Assembly: GCA_024364805.1 (NCBI GenBank)
Contig: CM044497.1
Coordinates: 55,928,727 to 55,952,705, forward strand
Length of the DNA: 23,979 bases
Direction: 5' to 3'
Origin: Euprymna scolopes
Taxonomy: Eukaryota; Mollusca; Cephalopoda; Sepiida; Sepiolidae
Part shown: in pieces, positions 13,219 to 22,925 of the stretch
How positions within the stretch are numbered: position 1 is the stretch's first letter
How the letters are laid out: the number at the start of each line of letters is the position of its first letter
Notes under the pieces: model-generated
Told to the model about the DNA's origin: nothing
Databases searched by the model: none
What the model saw: the letters and a program-made list of their open reading frames with translations, nothing else
Translations under genes and position numbers: made by a program

Positions 13219-15960
13219 TAGTTTTTCTTCTTTTTTTTAATTCAATTTTCAGCCCAAACAAGGTACTGTGCCACTTTGAAGCAGGGGACTACTATCAGGG
13301 GCATAATTTGCAGGGGGCATTATCAAGGGAGATTAGTAGAAAGAGGTTTGTTCACATTATGCTTGAACTTCTGCATATCACCAAAGTTGTGAAAGCAGAA
13401 TTCCGGAAGAGAGTTCCAAAGACTTGCAGTTCTGGGGAAGAAACTATTGGAGTAAAAGGCTGTCCTGCACCTAGGTATCTCTACTGTAAATGTGTGAGAC
13501 TTATTTGCTTGTCCGGTTGTCGGGGGTAAGTTCGTCGAGGAGGTACAAGTGTTTGCAATTGGTCAGAGCATTTACCATTAAAGCGTTTGTAGAACAGGCA
13601 TAGGGATGCAATATCTCGTCGATGGGGGAGAGGCTGTAGCATAGATGACATTTGGCGATTCTCTTTTGAACCTTGTCCAGAAGTTGGAGACAAGCAGCAA
13701 ATGCACCAACCGATAAGTGACGACAGTACTCAATACGTAGGCGAATAGTGGCCTTATAGAGGTACAGGATACTTTCAGGCGTAAGTAGTTTTCTGGCACG
13801 GTAGACGGAGCTAACCCTCTTTGCACCAGCCTTAGCAATGCTCTCAATGTATCTATTCTAGCCTCGTAGGAGATGTCCTTTTCTCCTCCTTACAACCTCT
13901 ATCTCACAGAAGAGATGTTGCGAGTTTGTCTCTGATGTATCGTTATTTTCATGGAAAGTGTTCAACTGAGCTTCAATCTATGGTCCCCCCTCGCAAAACT
14001 TTCACAAGAAACACTCGTCTAGCTGTAAACACTATCAATAATTTCCCCCACTCTTTATCTGTGCCTAAACCTAAACATAGATTCCATGAACAAAGCTTCT
14101 TTCTTAGAACTGCACGCCTGTGGAATTGTCTTCCGTTTTCCTGCTTTCCGGCTGACTACAATATGGTTGTGTTCAAGTCTAAGGTAAATAAGTTCTTGAT
14201 GAGCCGTTCCATATAAGTTATTAAATTTACCAAATTTTCATTACTAATGATTACTATATTGACCAACTTCTACTGTACACTCTTTAACCCTTATCCTTGA
14301 GTGGCCTCTGGGCCTTGATAATGTGGTGATGCCTTTGTAAAAAAAAAAAAAAAAAAATTCCAAGTCATAAACCCTGTAAACCTTAGGCCGAGGAGTTTAA
14401 AAGAAGTACTTTAAGACAATGTGGTCTTGGCGATTGCTATTGGTGGCAGAGAAGGTCTCTTGTAGTTATTGGAGGAAACAATCTTAGTATTGGCAGCACT
14501 GAATGTGGCAATCCATTTTTCTCTCCATTCCACTACAGATTGGAGGTCATTCTCTAGTGTTTCTGCCATCTCCGAGAGATATGTGTTTTCCCCTCCTATA
14601 TGTTATAGAGAGTGGTGTCATCGATAAAATATACCCATCTCCGATACAATTTTATCAGGGAGCCCAGTTATGAATATCAGGAATAAGAGAGGTCCAAGGA
14701 TAGACACCTGAGGTACTCCCGCATGTATGGCATATTGTTTAGATGTACGACTGTCGAGGACAACTTGGATTTTTCTCTTACTTAAGACGGATTTAATTAC
14801 ATTATGTATTCTTCCAGTGATACTATATCATCTAATTTTCCTTAGAGGACCATCGTGCCATACCCTGTCAAAAGCCTAGGATATATCAATGGCTACAGCT
14901 TTACCCTCCCCTGTTTTGTCCAGTAAACGGTATATACGTCCAGAGACTACACTTATGTGCAGTTGGACGGGCTTGCATGAATCCATATTGTTTGTCAGTC
15001 AGGAGTTTTGCAGCTGTTATGTGCTGGACTAGGGCTGGATTAACTAAGGATTAAAAAATTTTGGCGAAAAGCAAGAGGAGGCTAATGGGGCGATAATTTA
15101 GTGGGTCAGTTCTTTCACCAGAATTCTTGAAGACTGGTACCATAGAAACAGTTTTCCAGCAGTCGGGAATGCAAGCTTCATTAAGGCATGTATTGTAAAG
15201 TGTTGAGAGAACTGGAGCAACCTCGGCAGAGCATTTTTTAATTGCAAAGCCGGGATGAGATCTAGTGATGAGATCTAGTCCACATGCTTTGGAGGTGTCT
15301 AGGTTGTTTTCATAATACCATTAGCTGAAAGGGGTGGTTTTCAAATCGTCTAGTGTGGCGTCTGTTCGCAAAGGAAAATCAGGGAAGGAGTGGTGTGCCG
15401 GGTCCAGTGTGGAGTTTGCGGCAAATCGACTTGCAAGCAGATCAGCCTTGTCAGTTGCCGTGCAAGCAGCCTCATGATTGTTGGACAGTGGAGGAATCGT
15501 TGACTGCCAATTATTTTCTACGTGGTTGTAGATTTTCCAAAAATCACGGGTTCCTAATTCATGTGCTTCGATGCGTTTTCTGGTGGTTTTAGTGTAATCT
15601 GCCTTAGCTTTCGCTATCACTCTCTTAGAATTATTTCTAGCTTCTATATACTTTTGTTTGTTTGAGCGTGATTATGTCGGTTGAAGCTGCGGAACGCATG
15701 CTGCCTTTGACAAATGGCAGCTGTACAAGCAGAAGTAAACCATTGGAGAGAGTGCGGCTTGCTATAGAATTTCCGTGCAGGAACGTGTGTTTCAATATCA
15801 GTTTTGAACAATTCAGTGGTCTCATTTGCACACTGTTCCGCTTGAAGAGAAAATATATGGTGCCATGGGCCATCTCTGATGAGTCAGCCTTTTTTAATAC
15901 CTCGGTGTTTGGAGTAATAGGTCTTCAGTTTTAGGGCGAGAAGAGACCATTCTTCTACAT
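13219..15960 (-). mobile_element. Jockey/CR1-like LINE, subfamily 1, 5'-truncated and interrupted
   Basis: A non-LTR retrotransposon copy of about 2.25 kb once the nested insert (13861-14356) is removed. On the minus strand, in order: the endonuclease-RT linker (about 15880-15320) with AKADYTKTTRKRIEAHELG and DFWKIYNHVENN; RT motif 0-2 with CGLDLITR, DCWKTVSMVPVFK and LNYRPISLL; motif A as AIDIS(stop)AFDRVWHDG (about 14898-14851); motif B as HAGVPQVSILGPLLF (about 14728-14683); motif C as FIDDTTLYN (about 14631-14605), where relatives have FADD; thumb SIAKAGAKRVSSVYRA and LYKATIRLRIEYC; and the C-terminus TASLWNSLPEFCF with DMQKFKHNVNKPL. The 3' UTR ends in an A-rich tail, seen as a T run at 13219-13238. 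No endonuclease domain was recognised. Stops and frame changes are frequent. Confidence 0.9.
13861..14356 (+). mobile_element. 5'-truncated Jockey/CR1-like LINE insert, subfamily 2
   Basis: A 496-bp 3' fragment inserted in reverse orientation into the minus-strand LINE. It encodes the protein C-terminus without a stop from about 13862 to 14216. Its blocks are LQPLSHRRDVASLSLMYRYF, GKCSTELQSMVPPRKTF, NTINNFPHSLSVPKPKHRFH and FLRTARLWNCLPFSCFP, then DYNMVVFKSKVNKFLM and a stop. The 3' UTR contains GAGTGGCCTCTGGGCCTTGA and a 19-bp A tail (14339-14357). The flanks repeat ATTCTA (13855-13860) and ATTCCA (14357-14362), a target-site duplication with one mismatch. The open frame makes this the best preserved LINE segment here, and it must post-date its host LINE. 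Confidence 0.93.
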
Positions 15961-16748
15961 ATGTCCCTCATTTTAGACGCTAAGTTAATATATGATTTTT
16001 GTGTTATTAGCTCATCTTTTCAAACAGTGTCGCTCTATTGATTTGCATATACTCAATAGTGAATATGTCATCTTCGTGAAGTTTACCTTCTTAAGTACGA
16101 GAAATTATAATATATATTTTTAGCATGAAACTTCCCTCCCAGTGAGCATATTCGTATGTGGCCTGTATTGGGACTTATCTATTGTACTTTGGCCCAGACG
16201 GGGGAGTTCTAGACTCAAATTATTATATGTAGGATATTGTGGTGTTTTTTATCCTTTAATAATAAAACAATATCTTGTATTCATTAGCTAGATAAGCCAA
16301 TAATGTTGTGGTATTTAGAGCTTGCCATACCCTTGAAAAAAAGCACGAAATTATGCGTAATAATATATTGTAATTTTCGGTAATACTTCTGAATCCATAT
16401 GAGAGTACACACCATTTATATATTTGACAATATAACGCATAAATAAACTACAACAAACAAGTAAAATATATGTTATTTGCTGAACAAGAAAGATACATAA
16501 CGCCCTATGGCTTTTAATATTGGACTGTCCTGAAATTGAATCGACTGTGTTTACAATCACTTCCTGACAGGACCGGGCACTTGCGTATTCTGGAAGGAAA
16601 ATCACTAACAAATGTCAGGCCTTGTTATCCAGTTGCGAGCAGGCTCGTTCATGGTAATCATTGAGCTTTTAAGGTAATTAGAGTAATTTACGACAATGTA
16701 TCTCTCTTTATTTATTGCTCTTTTCCTCCCACTCTTTCTGTCCCGTGG
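15961..16748. other. Unassigned sequence
   Basis: Beyond the last recognisable LINE codons (about 15960) nothing could be assigned. The minus-strand open frame at 16351-16611 has no recognisable motif. Confidence 0.45.
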
Positions 16749-16842
16749 TCAATCTATCTATCTATCTGTCTATATATCTATCTATCTATCTAGCTAGCTA
16801 GCTAGCAAGCTATCTAACTATATACCTATCTATCTATATATA
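16749..16842. repeat. (CTAT)n microsatellite with CTAG variants
   Basis: Tetranucleotide CTAT units with a middle block of four CTAG units near 16790-16804 and scattered point variants. Confidence 0.95.
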
Positions 16843-17041
16843 AATGTATATATTTATATTTATAATCATAAGGAATGTGCTAATATTATTACTTTTAATA
16901 ATTGTGTGAAACTTTGTCAACCACTAACTGTGATGGTTACTGATAATTTATCTTAAAGTGCTTCGATCAAACTCTTAGGTTAAAGTATTAGAGAGAACAT
17001 ATATATAAAGGGTATAGCCTATTCTGATGCAAAGAAAATTG

Positions 17042-17080
<39 letters not shown>
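17042..17080. repeat. (CT)n microsatellite
   Basis: Nearly uninterrupted CT repeat of about 37 bp, ending at TCTCTACCGCG. The sequence between 16843 and 17041 is unassigned. Confidence 0.95.
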
Positions 17081-17082
<2 letters not shown>

Positions 17083-17254
17083 CGCGCTAGAATGTTTCTA
17101 TCACTTGAGAGGATCCTGTATTTTACAAGGTGACGGTTGCCCATGTATATCCTATCGTTGGCACATTAGCTCGTAGCATCTGCTCAGGGAAGGAAACTAC
17201 TAAAGTAGAAAGCTTTTTTCTGATATTTAGGGATGTATTCAATGAAAGGGCGTG

Positions 17255-17640
17255 AATTATTGCTCATCGCGTCCGTCGGATACATGTATGTCGAGAGGGA
17301 ACAACTGCAATATAATGACTTGTAAAAACGTATATGGATGCAACATTGCGGCGTTGAGGCAGGTGTTTGAGCTTAGTTGACAAAGATTGGAGGTTCTTCT
17401 TTTGAACCTGCCCAAAAGGGAGACACTGATAGAAGATGCACTTCCGAATATGTGGCAACATTGCCCCATGTAAGAGCGGGTGGTGGCTTTACAATACTCT
17501 TTGGTTTGTGTATGGATCTGACTTGTGTGATAACGGTAGTGAACATATTAGTAACTGCCGCAGTGTTTATGTCGGAAAAAATGAATGACTGATGATCCGA
17601 TTCAGGTGCGTTCCTATATCTGTCCAAGTCCTTACGGTGT
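17255..17640 (-). mobile_element. Jockey/CR1-like LINE relic with a large internal deletion
   Basis: The 5' part on the minus strand (about 17627-17495) reads DINTAAVTNMFTTVITQVRS then KPKSIVKPP, which resembles the endonuclease-RT linker of the LINE at 13.2-16.0 kb. It is joined directly to the thumb region: RSYMGQCCHIFGSASS and SVSLLGRFKRR (relatives: IRPCMEYCCHIW and LLDKVQKRI). After a frame change come LPQRRNVASIYVF and VVPSRHTC (relatives: LPHRRDIASLCLF and LVPPRRTY). The whole catalytic RT domain is absent, so this is an internally deleted, long-dead copy. The 3' terminus was not identified below about 17255. Confidence 0.7.
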
Positions 17641-18200
17641 ACTATTACGTGTAAGTAGTTAGAAAGGAATTGATGAGTAACAGTTTCTTCTAATGCTGAG
17701 ATACTCGGGGAGTTTACTAAGAGAATACACTGTGCATCATTTCAGTTACTTGTTAAGCACGTTCATATTTTAAAATACGAGCTTCAAGTGGGAAGGCGAA
17801 TTAGTTTTGTGTTGGGAATTCTCTGAATCGGTCATTATATTTGTTTGGGTTGTTATTTTATTTTGGTTTAATCTCAGATTGAGGTAGATTGTTGTTAGAA
17901 TTGTTCAGTTTTTACGCGCAGTATGCATACGCAAGTAGTCGTCTAGTAATGTCACCGGAGGTTGGGAGCAAGAGCTATTTCTATGCGTGGCACGGCATTA
18001 TAACTGTCTCGATATTAAACAAATGATAATGGAGCAGCTACCCTTAGCGCGAACAAAGAGTCAGTGCCCCTGTACTGTCAGGCAGAAACAGTAGGCTGAC
18101 AAACTGTCATAAATTGTACCCCTAACTTCTCAAATAAGCGAGGTCAATTGAGAATCCAGGCATATGAAGATATTTCAGTTTACCAGGCTTTATTAACTCT
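17641..18200. other. Unassigned sequence
   Basis: No gene, RNA or repeat signal recognised. Confidence 0.45.
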
Positions 18201-18272
18201 GATATATATACATACATATATATATATGTATATATACATTTATGTATATATACATATATATATGTATATATA
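18201..18272. repeat. Palindromic TA-rich microsatellite
   Basis: Alternating TATATACATA and TATATGTATA blocks form a self-complementary stretch around the repeated palindrome ATGTATATATACAT. The following 18273-18720 is unassigned. Confidence 0.9.
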
Positions 18273-18723
18273 AAAAATAATTAATAAAATCATGTTAAGA
18301 ACACTTACAAAAAGAGTTAAAAGCATATTTGATTTTAAAAAACGACGCTCAAAATAAGTTGATATTCTTTAATCCGCGGAGTTTCGAGGAAATACTTTCC
18401 TTCTCATCAAAGGGTAGGATTTAGTTTAATGTGGGATCGAATTTTGCTTGCAAACCTATTTAATGGAGTTAAAATAAGACATAGATCTTACTTGGTCACA
18501 AATAGTGAATCAGAGGGAAGAGGGCGAAGAAAAAGGTGATTTCACGTGAATGGATAGTCTGGTGAAGGGCAAATTATCCAATAACGTAAAAATTAAAAAA
18601 TCCAAAATCCAAAATCATAAAAAAAGTTGGTTAAATTTCTATTTTCACAAGTAAAGTCCATTATTATAATTTCTTTCAGATTAACGTGCGAAAATTTACA
18701 TGTATTACTCAGTTATTGCCATG

Positions 18724-19135
18724 TTTTTTTTTTTACAAGGAAGTCATCACTTATCAAAGCCCAGAGGCCACACGGATAAAAGTGTTATTGCGTGTACAGT
18801 AATGAAAGAGATAGTATCGTAGTCGCCAGTAATAGAGATCTGATAAAGTGTCTTATTTAAGCGGGCAGTTCAACAGGAACTTGTTTATGTCGGACTTGAA
18901 GACATCCAAGTTGTAGTCAGGTGGGAAACAGGCAAACGGAAGAGAGTTCAACAGAGGTGCGCTTTTAAGAAAGAAGATTTGTTCATGGAATTTACGTTTG
19001 ATTTAGCCATAGATACAGAGTGGGGAAAATTACTGACAGTGGTTTCAGATAGACGGGTATTTTTTTTGAAAAATTTGCGAGAGGGGACAGGGGATTGAAG
19101 CTTCGACTTTATTAAATATAAATGTTTTCCACGGA
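18724..19135 (-). mobile_element. LINE 3'-end fragment, subfamily 2
   Basis: On the minus strand the C-terminus reads SKLQSPVPSRKFFKKNTRL and TTVSNFPHSVS. After one frame change it continues with FHEQIFFLKSA and LNSLPFACFPPDYNLDVFKS, then DINKFLLNCPLK and a stop at about 18856. The 3' UTR has GTGTGGCCTCTGGGCTTTGA and an A tail, seen as a T run at 18724-18734. It matches the insert at 13861-14356 through protein and 3' UTR, so both are the same subfamily. It is 5'-truncated within the same protein region. Confidence 0.9.
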
Positions 19136-19145
19136 CTGAATATTA

Positions 19146-19352
19146 TCAAAACAGATAAGACTTCTTATCTCCACACTTCTTTTTAAGGAATTTGCCTTTC
19201 TCTTCTGGGTGCATGAATTTGTAATCTGGGACTTTAATAAACCAGTTTGGAACGAAAATACAAGGTGTATATATATATTCCCAGGGCAACACTTCAATCG
19301 TGTACCTTAAGTCGATGTCATTTTTATTGTTCAATACAGTTCTCTTGTTGGA
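19146..19352 (-). other. Protein-like open frame of unknown origin
   Basis: The minus strand is open for about 68 codons with no ATG near the start, and includes YTIEVLPWEYIYTPCIF, VPNWFIKVPDYKFMHPE and EKGKFLKKKCGDKKSYLF before the stop at 19146. Composition is protein-like (Trp, Pro, Tyr, charged residues) and unlike the AT-rich shadows elsewhere. I do not recognise a family. It lies immediately upstream, on the same strand, of the LINE fragment at 18724-19135. It could be a captured exon, part of another element or chance. From 19353 to 19553 nothing was recognised. Confidence 0.25.
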
Positions 19353-19553
19353 TCACCTTAAAATAATATCATTTTCCATGTTTATTTAAAAATACTTTAA
19401 TTTTTATTTCATTTTCAATGTACTTGCTAAAAAGTAAAAATTATGTTTATCCAAAAGTAATACTTTTACTAATAAATCAGGTCTATTAGTGCCGTGTATT
19501 ACTTGTTCAAATTATAATTGTTTTGAAAATGCTTTATTTTACTGAGAAAACCC

Positions 19554-20360
19554 AAGAAATAAGGTCAGTGTGCAGTGTAGTACCTACATGTAAAAAACAA
19601 TAATATCTTACCTCTGACGAACATAAGTCATTCAAACCTTAAATCCCGTTAAATATTGGAGTAGTATGACTTACATATGAAAAATAATATGCTTCTTCAC
19701 TATAGCACTCGGATAGAAAAACAAAAATTCTTAACGCTGACGGACAGAAAATTTAGCACAAAAGAAGTTTTCATAAAAGTATGGAGTATTTTTATTAAAA
19801 AAAAAGAAAAGGTACTTGTACAGTATCTTACACAAGAAATAAGGTACTTGTGCAGTATAGTACCCATCTGAAAAACGAAGGAAATTTTATTTGCGACGTA
19901 CATAAAAGATTAAAAACCGAAAATCATGTAATATATTTGAGTTGTATGACATTAACATAAGAAATAAGGTGTTTTTTTTACTATAGCCCTCTGATGTAAA
20001 AACAAAAAATCTAAACTGTAACACATGGAAAAGTAAGCGCACCAGAAAATTATGTAGAATTATCGAGTAGTTTCAACTATATCTTAGAAATGACGTACTT
20101 GTACATATACCACTGAAGAAATAAGGTACTTCTGCAGTATAATACTCATATGAAAAAAACAAAGAAAATCATAACTGTGACGTGCATAAAAGTAATTGAA
20201 ACAGAAAACCATGTAATATATTCGGGTTGTATGACTTTTTAATAAGATAAATGTTCTTCTTCACTCTAGCACTCTCATATGAAAACAAACCCCTGCCTGT
20301 GACATACAGAAAAGCTTGCACAACAGAAAATTATGTAAATTATTTTAAATATGTATTCAA
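19554..20360 (+). repeat. ~281-bp higher-order satellite, array 1 (3 units)
   Basis: Units start at AAGAAATAAGGT at 19554, 19834 and 20116, a spacing of 280 and 282 bp. Each unit has two related monomers of about 125 bp. Type A contains GTACTTGTGCAGTATAGTAC, GACGTACATAAAAG and AAAATCATGTAATATAT. Type B contains CTTCTTCACTATAGCACTC, GACATACAGAAAAG and CAGAAAATTATGTA. A ~32-bp truncated A-like piece, GGTACTTGTACAGTAT-like, follows in the first two units. The third unit runs into the conserved tail at 20361. Open frames in this stretch are incidental. Confidence 0.92.
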
Positions 20361-20580
20361 CATTACCCGCTTTAGTTTAGGAAATTTTTTCGATATACGT
20401 GCTGTAAATTTCCTGTCCTAGGGAAACTTCAATTATTTCATATATTTTTTTGCTCAAGATGCCGCATTATACATAGACATAAACATTTTCTCTATTCTAA
20501 GAGTAACAGGTATGTTCAATATTTTTCCCATTTTCTCATTGTCTTATACGATCCTGAGCAACGCCGTGTGGCCTTGCTTA
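20361..20580 (+). mobile_element. Helitron-like 3' tail, copy 2
   Basis: Homologous to 22926-23154: both begin CATTACCCGC-like, share TACGTGCTGTAAATTTCCTG and continue to TCTATTCTAAGAGTAACAGG or its equivalent. Both end GAGCAACGCCG with a T/G-rich spacer. Here the terminus reads CTTA (20577-20580), where copy 3 has CTAG. The hairpin is degraded: CTGAGCAACGCCGTGTGG. The tail follows the same satellite type as copy 3, so array plus tail behaves as one repeat unit. Confidence 0.6.
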
Positions 20581-20875
20581 TTTAATATATAAATCTCACT
20601 ATGTCTGTTTGCCTGTCTCCGTTTTTCAAAGTGTATCTCCACCTAGACAGGTAATCGTTAGACGGCGTGCAATAGCTCAAAAGATCGGATTTTTGGTGCA
20701 GAATTTTACCATGCGCATTTAAACGAAAAAATAATGTCAAAGAGCTTTTAAAAAGGGTTCAAACTTGAAAGCAATGACAGCTTGACGAGCTTAGCACAAT
20801 TGCGTCAGTGCACGCGTACATCGAGTAAAAGAGACATATATGTATTAAAATATTCACAACGCAAGTGAAGCTATT

Positions 20876-20945
20876 GTCCATTTGGTGTAACGGTTAGCAT
20901 GACGGATTACTAGCACAAGTGTTGCGGTTTCGATCTTCATCAGTT
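20876..20945 (+). pseudogene. tRNA-like segment (tRNA relic or SINE head)
   Basis: GTCCATTTGGTGTAACGGTT followed by AGCAT resembles the acceptor 5' strand, T8-G9 and D-arm (box A) of Glu/Asp/Val-type tRNAs. GCGGTTTCGATC, 33 bp further on, resembles box B (GGTTCGANNC). Spacing fits a tRNA. The acceptor and T stems do not pair properly and no anticodon can be assigned safely, so it is not a functional tRNA. It may be a tRNA-derived SINE promoter; no SINE body was recognised downstream. Confidence 0.5.
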
Positions 20946-21163
20946 TATTTTTCTTTTTCACATTCCGATATTCTTGATATTTAAATGTTATGTAATAAAT
21001 ATACACGAACATACAAGAACAATTTTATTAAACAATACAGAAGAATGTTTTTGATTTACGTAACGAAAATGTCACATTCAAAATATATATGATATATCAG
21101 CTCATTTGTTACATTATAAAAATCACGTAAACAGATCAAGTAATGGCATTTACATTGGATCTA

Positions 21164-21730
21164 CTCCTAAACTAAATAACCGATAATTATGAATATTAAT
21201 TATTTGTATATGTTTATATATTTCTATGTCTTGGATTCACCTCTCAACTAATTTACATCTTATTATGAATTTTAAATATGTTTATATGATTATATATTTG
21301 CATGTATTGGATCCACTCCTAAACTAAATAATCGAGCATTATGAATTTTAATTATGGATATATGTTTATATATTTTTTTGCTATTGGAATCACTTCTAAA
21401 CTAATATACCGGTCATTATAAATTTTAATTATGTGTATATGCTTATATATTTTTATGTATTGGATTCAGTATTAAATAATTATCCGATCATTATGAATTT
21501 TAATTATGTGTATCTGTTTATATATTTGTATGTATTGAACTCACTCCTTAATTAATTAATCGATCATTATGAATTATACCTTTGTGTATATCTTTATATA
21601 TTTCTATGTATTAAGTTCACTTCTAAACTAATTACCCGATAATGATGAATGATTAGTATACGTATATTCATATATATGTGAATGTATTGTATTATCCTAT
21701 ACTAATTAACTGATCATAGTAAATTTAATG
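21164..21730 (+). repeat. ~76-bp minisatellite, 8 copies
   Basis: Units begin at CTCCTAAAC or a variant near 21164, 21241, 21316, 21393, 21468, 21544, 21620 and 21693 (spacing 77, 75, 77, 75, 76, 76, 73). The unit reads CTCCTAAACTAATTAACCGA, then TCATTATGAATTTTAATTAT, then GTGTATATGTTTATATATTT and CTATGTATTGGATTCA. It is unrelated in sequence to the 77-bp array at 2928 despite the similar period. Confidence 0.93.
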
Positions 21731-21823
21731 TATTATACCTATTTGTATTTTTGTATAGTCATATTGCAACAATCAAATACAATGATTATTTTTAATATAT
21801 TTATGTGTACAAGCAATTCTATC

Positions 21824-22925
21824 AAAGTAATAAGGTACTTGTGTAGTATAGTCCTCATGAAAAAAACAAAGAAAAGCTTAACTGTGATATACATAAAGTT
21901 ATTCAACCGAAAATCACGTTTAATATGTGAGTAATATGACTGAATTATATGTGAGAAATAAGGCGCTTCATCAATATGGCACCCAAGAAACAAAACCAAC
22001 AAATTCTTGTCCCTGGCGTACAGAAAATGTAACGCAACAGAAAATTACATAAACGTATCGAGGTTTTTCTATTTTTATATTCAAAATTTACTTTTATAGT
22101 ATCCTACCTGAGAAGTAAGGTACTTGTACAGTATAGTACCTATATGAAAAACAAATGAAATCTTACTCGTAGCGTATATAAAACAATCTCACCCGAAAAT
22201 TATATAATATATACGAATAGTATGGCATTAACATGAGAAATACGGTGCTACTTTAATATAACACTCTATTAGAAACCAAATAAACTCTCACCTCTGACAT
22301 ACGGAATAGTTCGCACAACAGAAAAATTATAAAAAACCATCAAGTAGTTTCATCTATATATAAAAAGTGAGGTACTTGTACATTATCCTACCCAAGACAT
22401 AAGGTACCTGTGTAGTATAATACTAATATAAAAAAACAAATCAAATCCTTCCTGTGACGTGCATGAAAGTCATTAAAACCGAGAATCACGTTATATAACC
22501 GAATATCATGACTTTTAAATGAGAAACAAGCTGCTCTTTCTATAGAGCACTCAGATCAAATTACAAATAACTTCTTACTCTAGACGCACAGAAAAGTTTG
22601 AACAACAGAAAATTACTTACTTAAAAGTATCGGGTTCCTTCATTTTCAAATTTAAAAAAAATGGTACTTTAGTATCCTACCCAGGAAATATGGTAGTTAT
22701 ATAGTGAAGCTCCCATATTAAAAACAAAGAAAGTCTTATCTTTGACGTACATAAGTTATCAAAATCGAAAATAATGTTATATATTCGAGTAGTACACCAT
22801 TTATATAAAAAATCCGGTGCCTTTCACTATAATACTCAAATGTAAAACAAACATATTATTATCTGTGACATGCCGAAAATTTAGCACAGCATAAGCATAT
22901 ATAAATAATCTTTAATATTGTTGTA
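21824..22925 (+). repeat. ~285-bp higher-order satellite, array 2 (4 units)
   Basis: Units start at the AAGTAATAAGGTACTTGTG-like motif near 21824, 22110, 22394 and 22683 (spacing about 285, 284, 289). Each repeats the same A monomer, B monomer and ~32-bp partial A order as array 1, for example A as GTACAGTATAGTACC and B as CAACAGAAAATTA. Units are diverged from each other to a similar visible degree as from array 1. It leads directly into the tail at 22926. Confidence 0.92.

Noticed and set aside
13203-13529. Plus-strand 108-codon open frame, the longest in the window
   Set aside because: It is antisense to the C-terminus and 3' tail of the minus-strand LINE, which explains its sequence.
15662-15934. 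Plus-strand 90-codon open frame
   Set aside because: It is antisense to the LINE linker region, where the minus strand carries the recognisable protein.
19554-22925. Possible CRISPR-like or gene-like reading of the regularly spaced repeats
   Set aside because: The units are contiguous satellite monomers with no unique spacers and no linked genes. The open frames shift between units.
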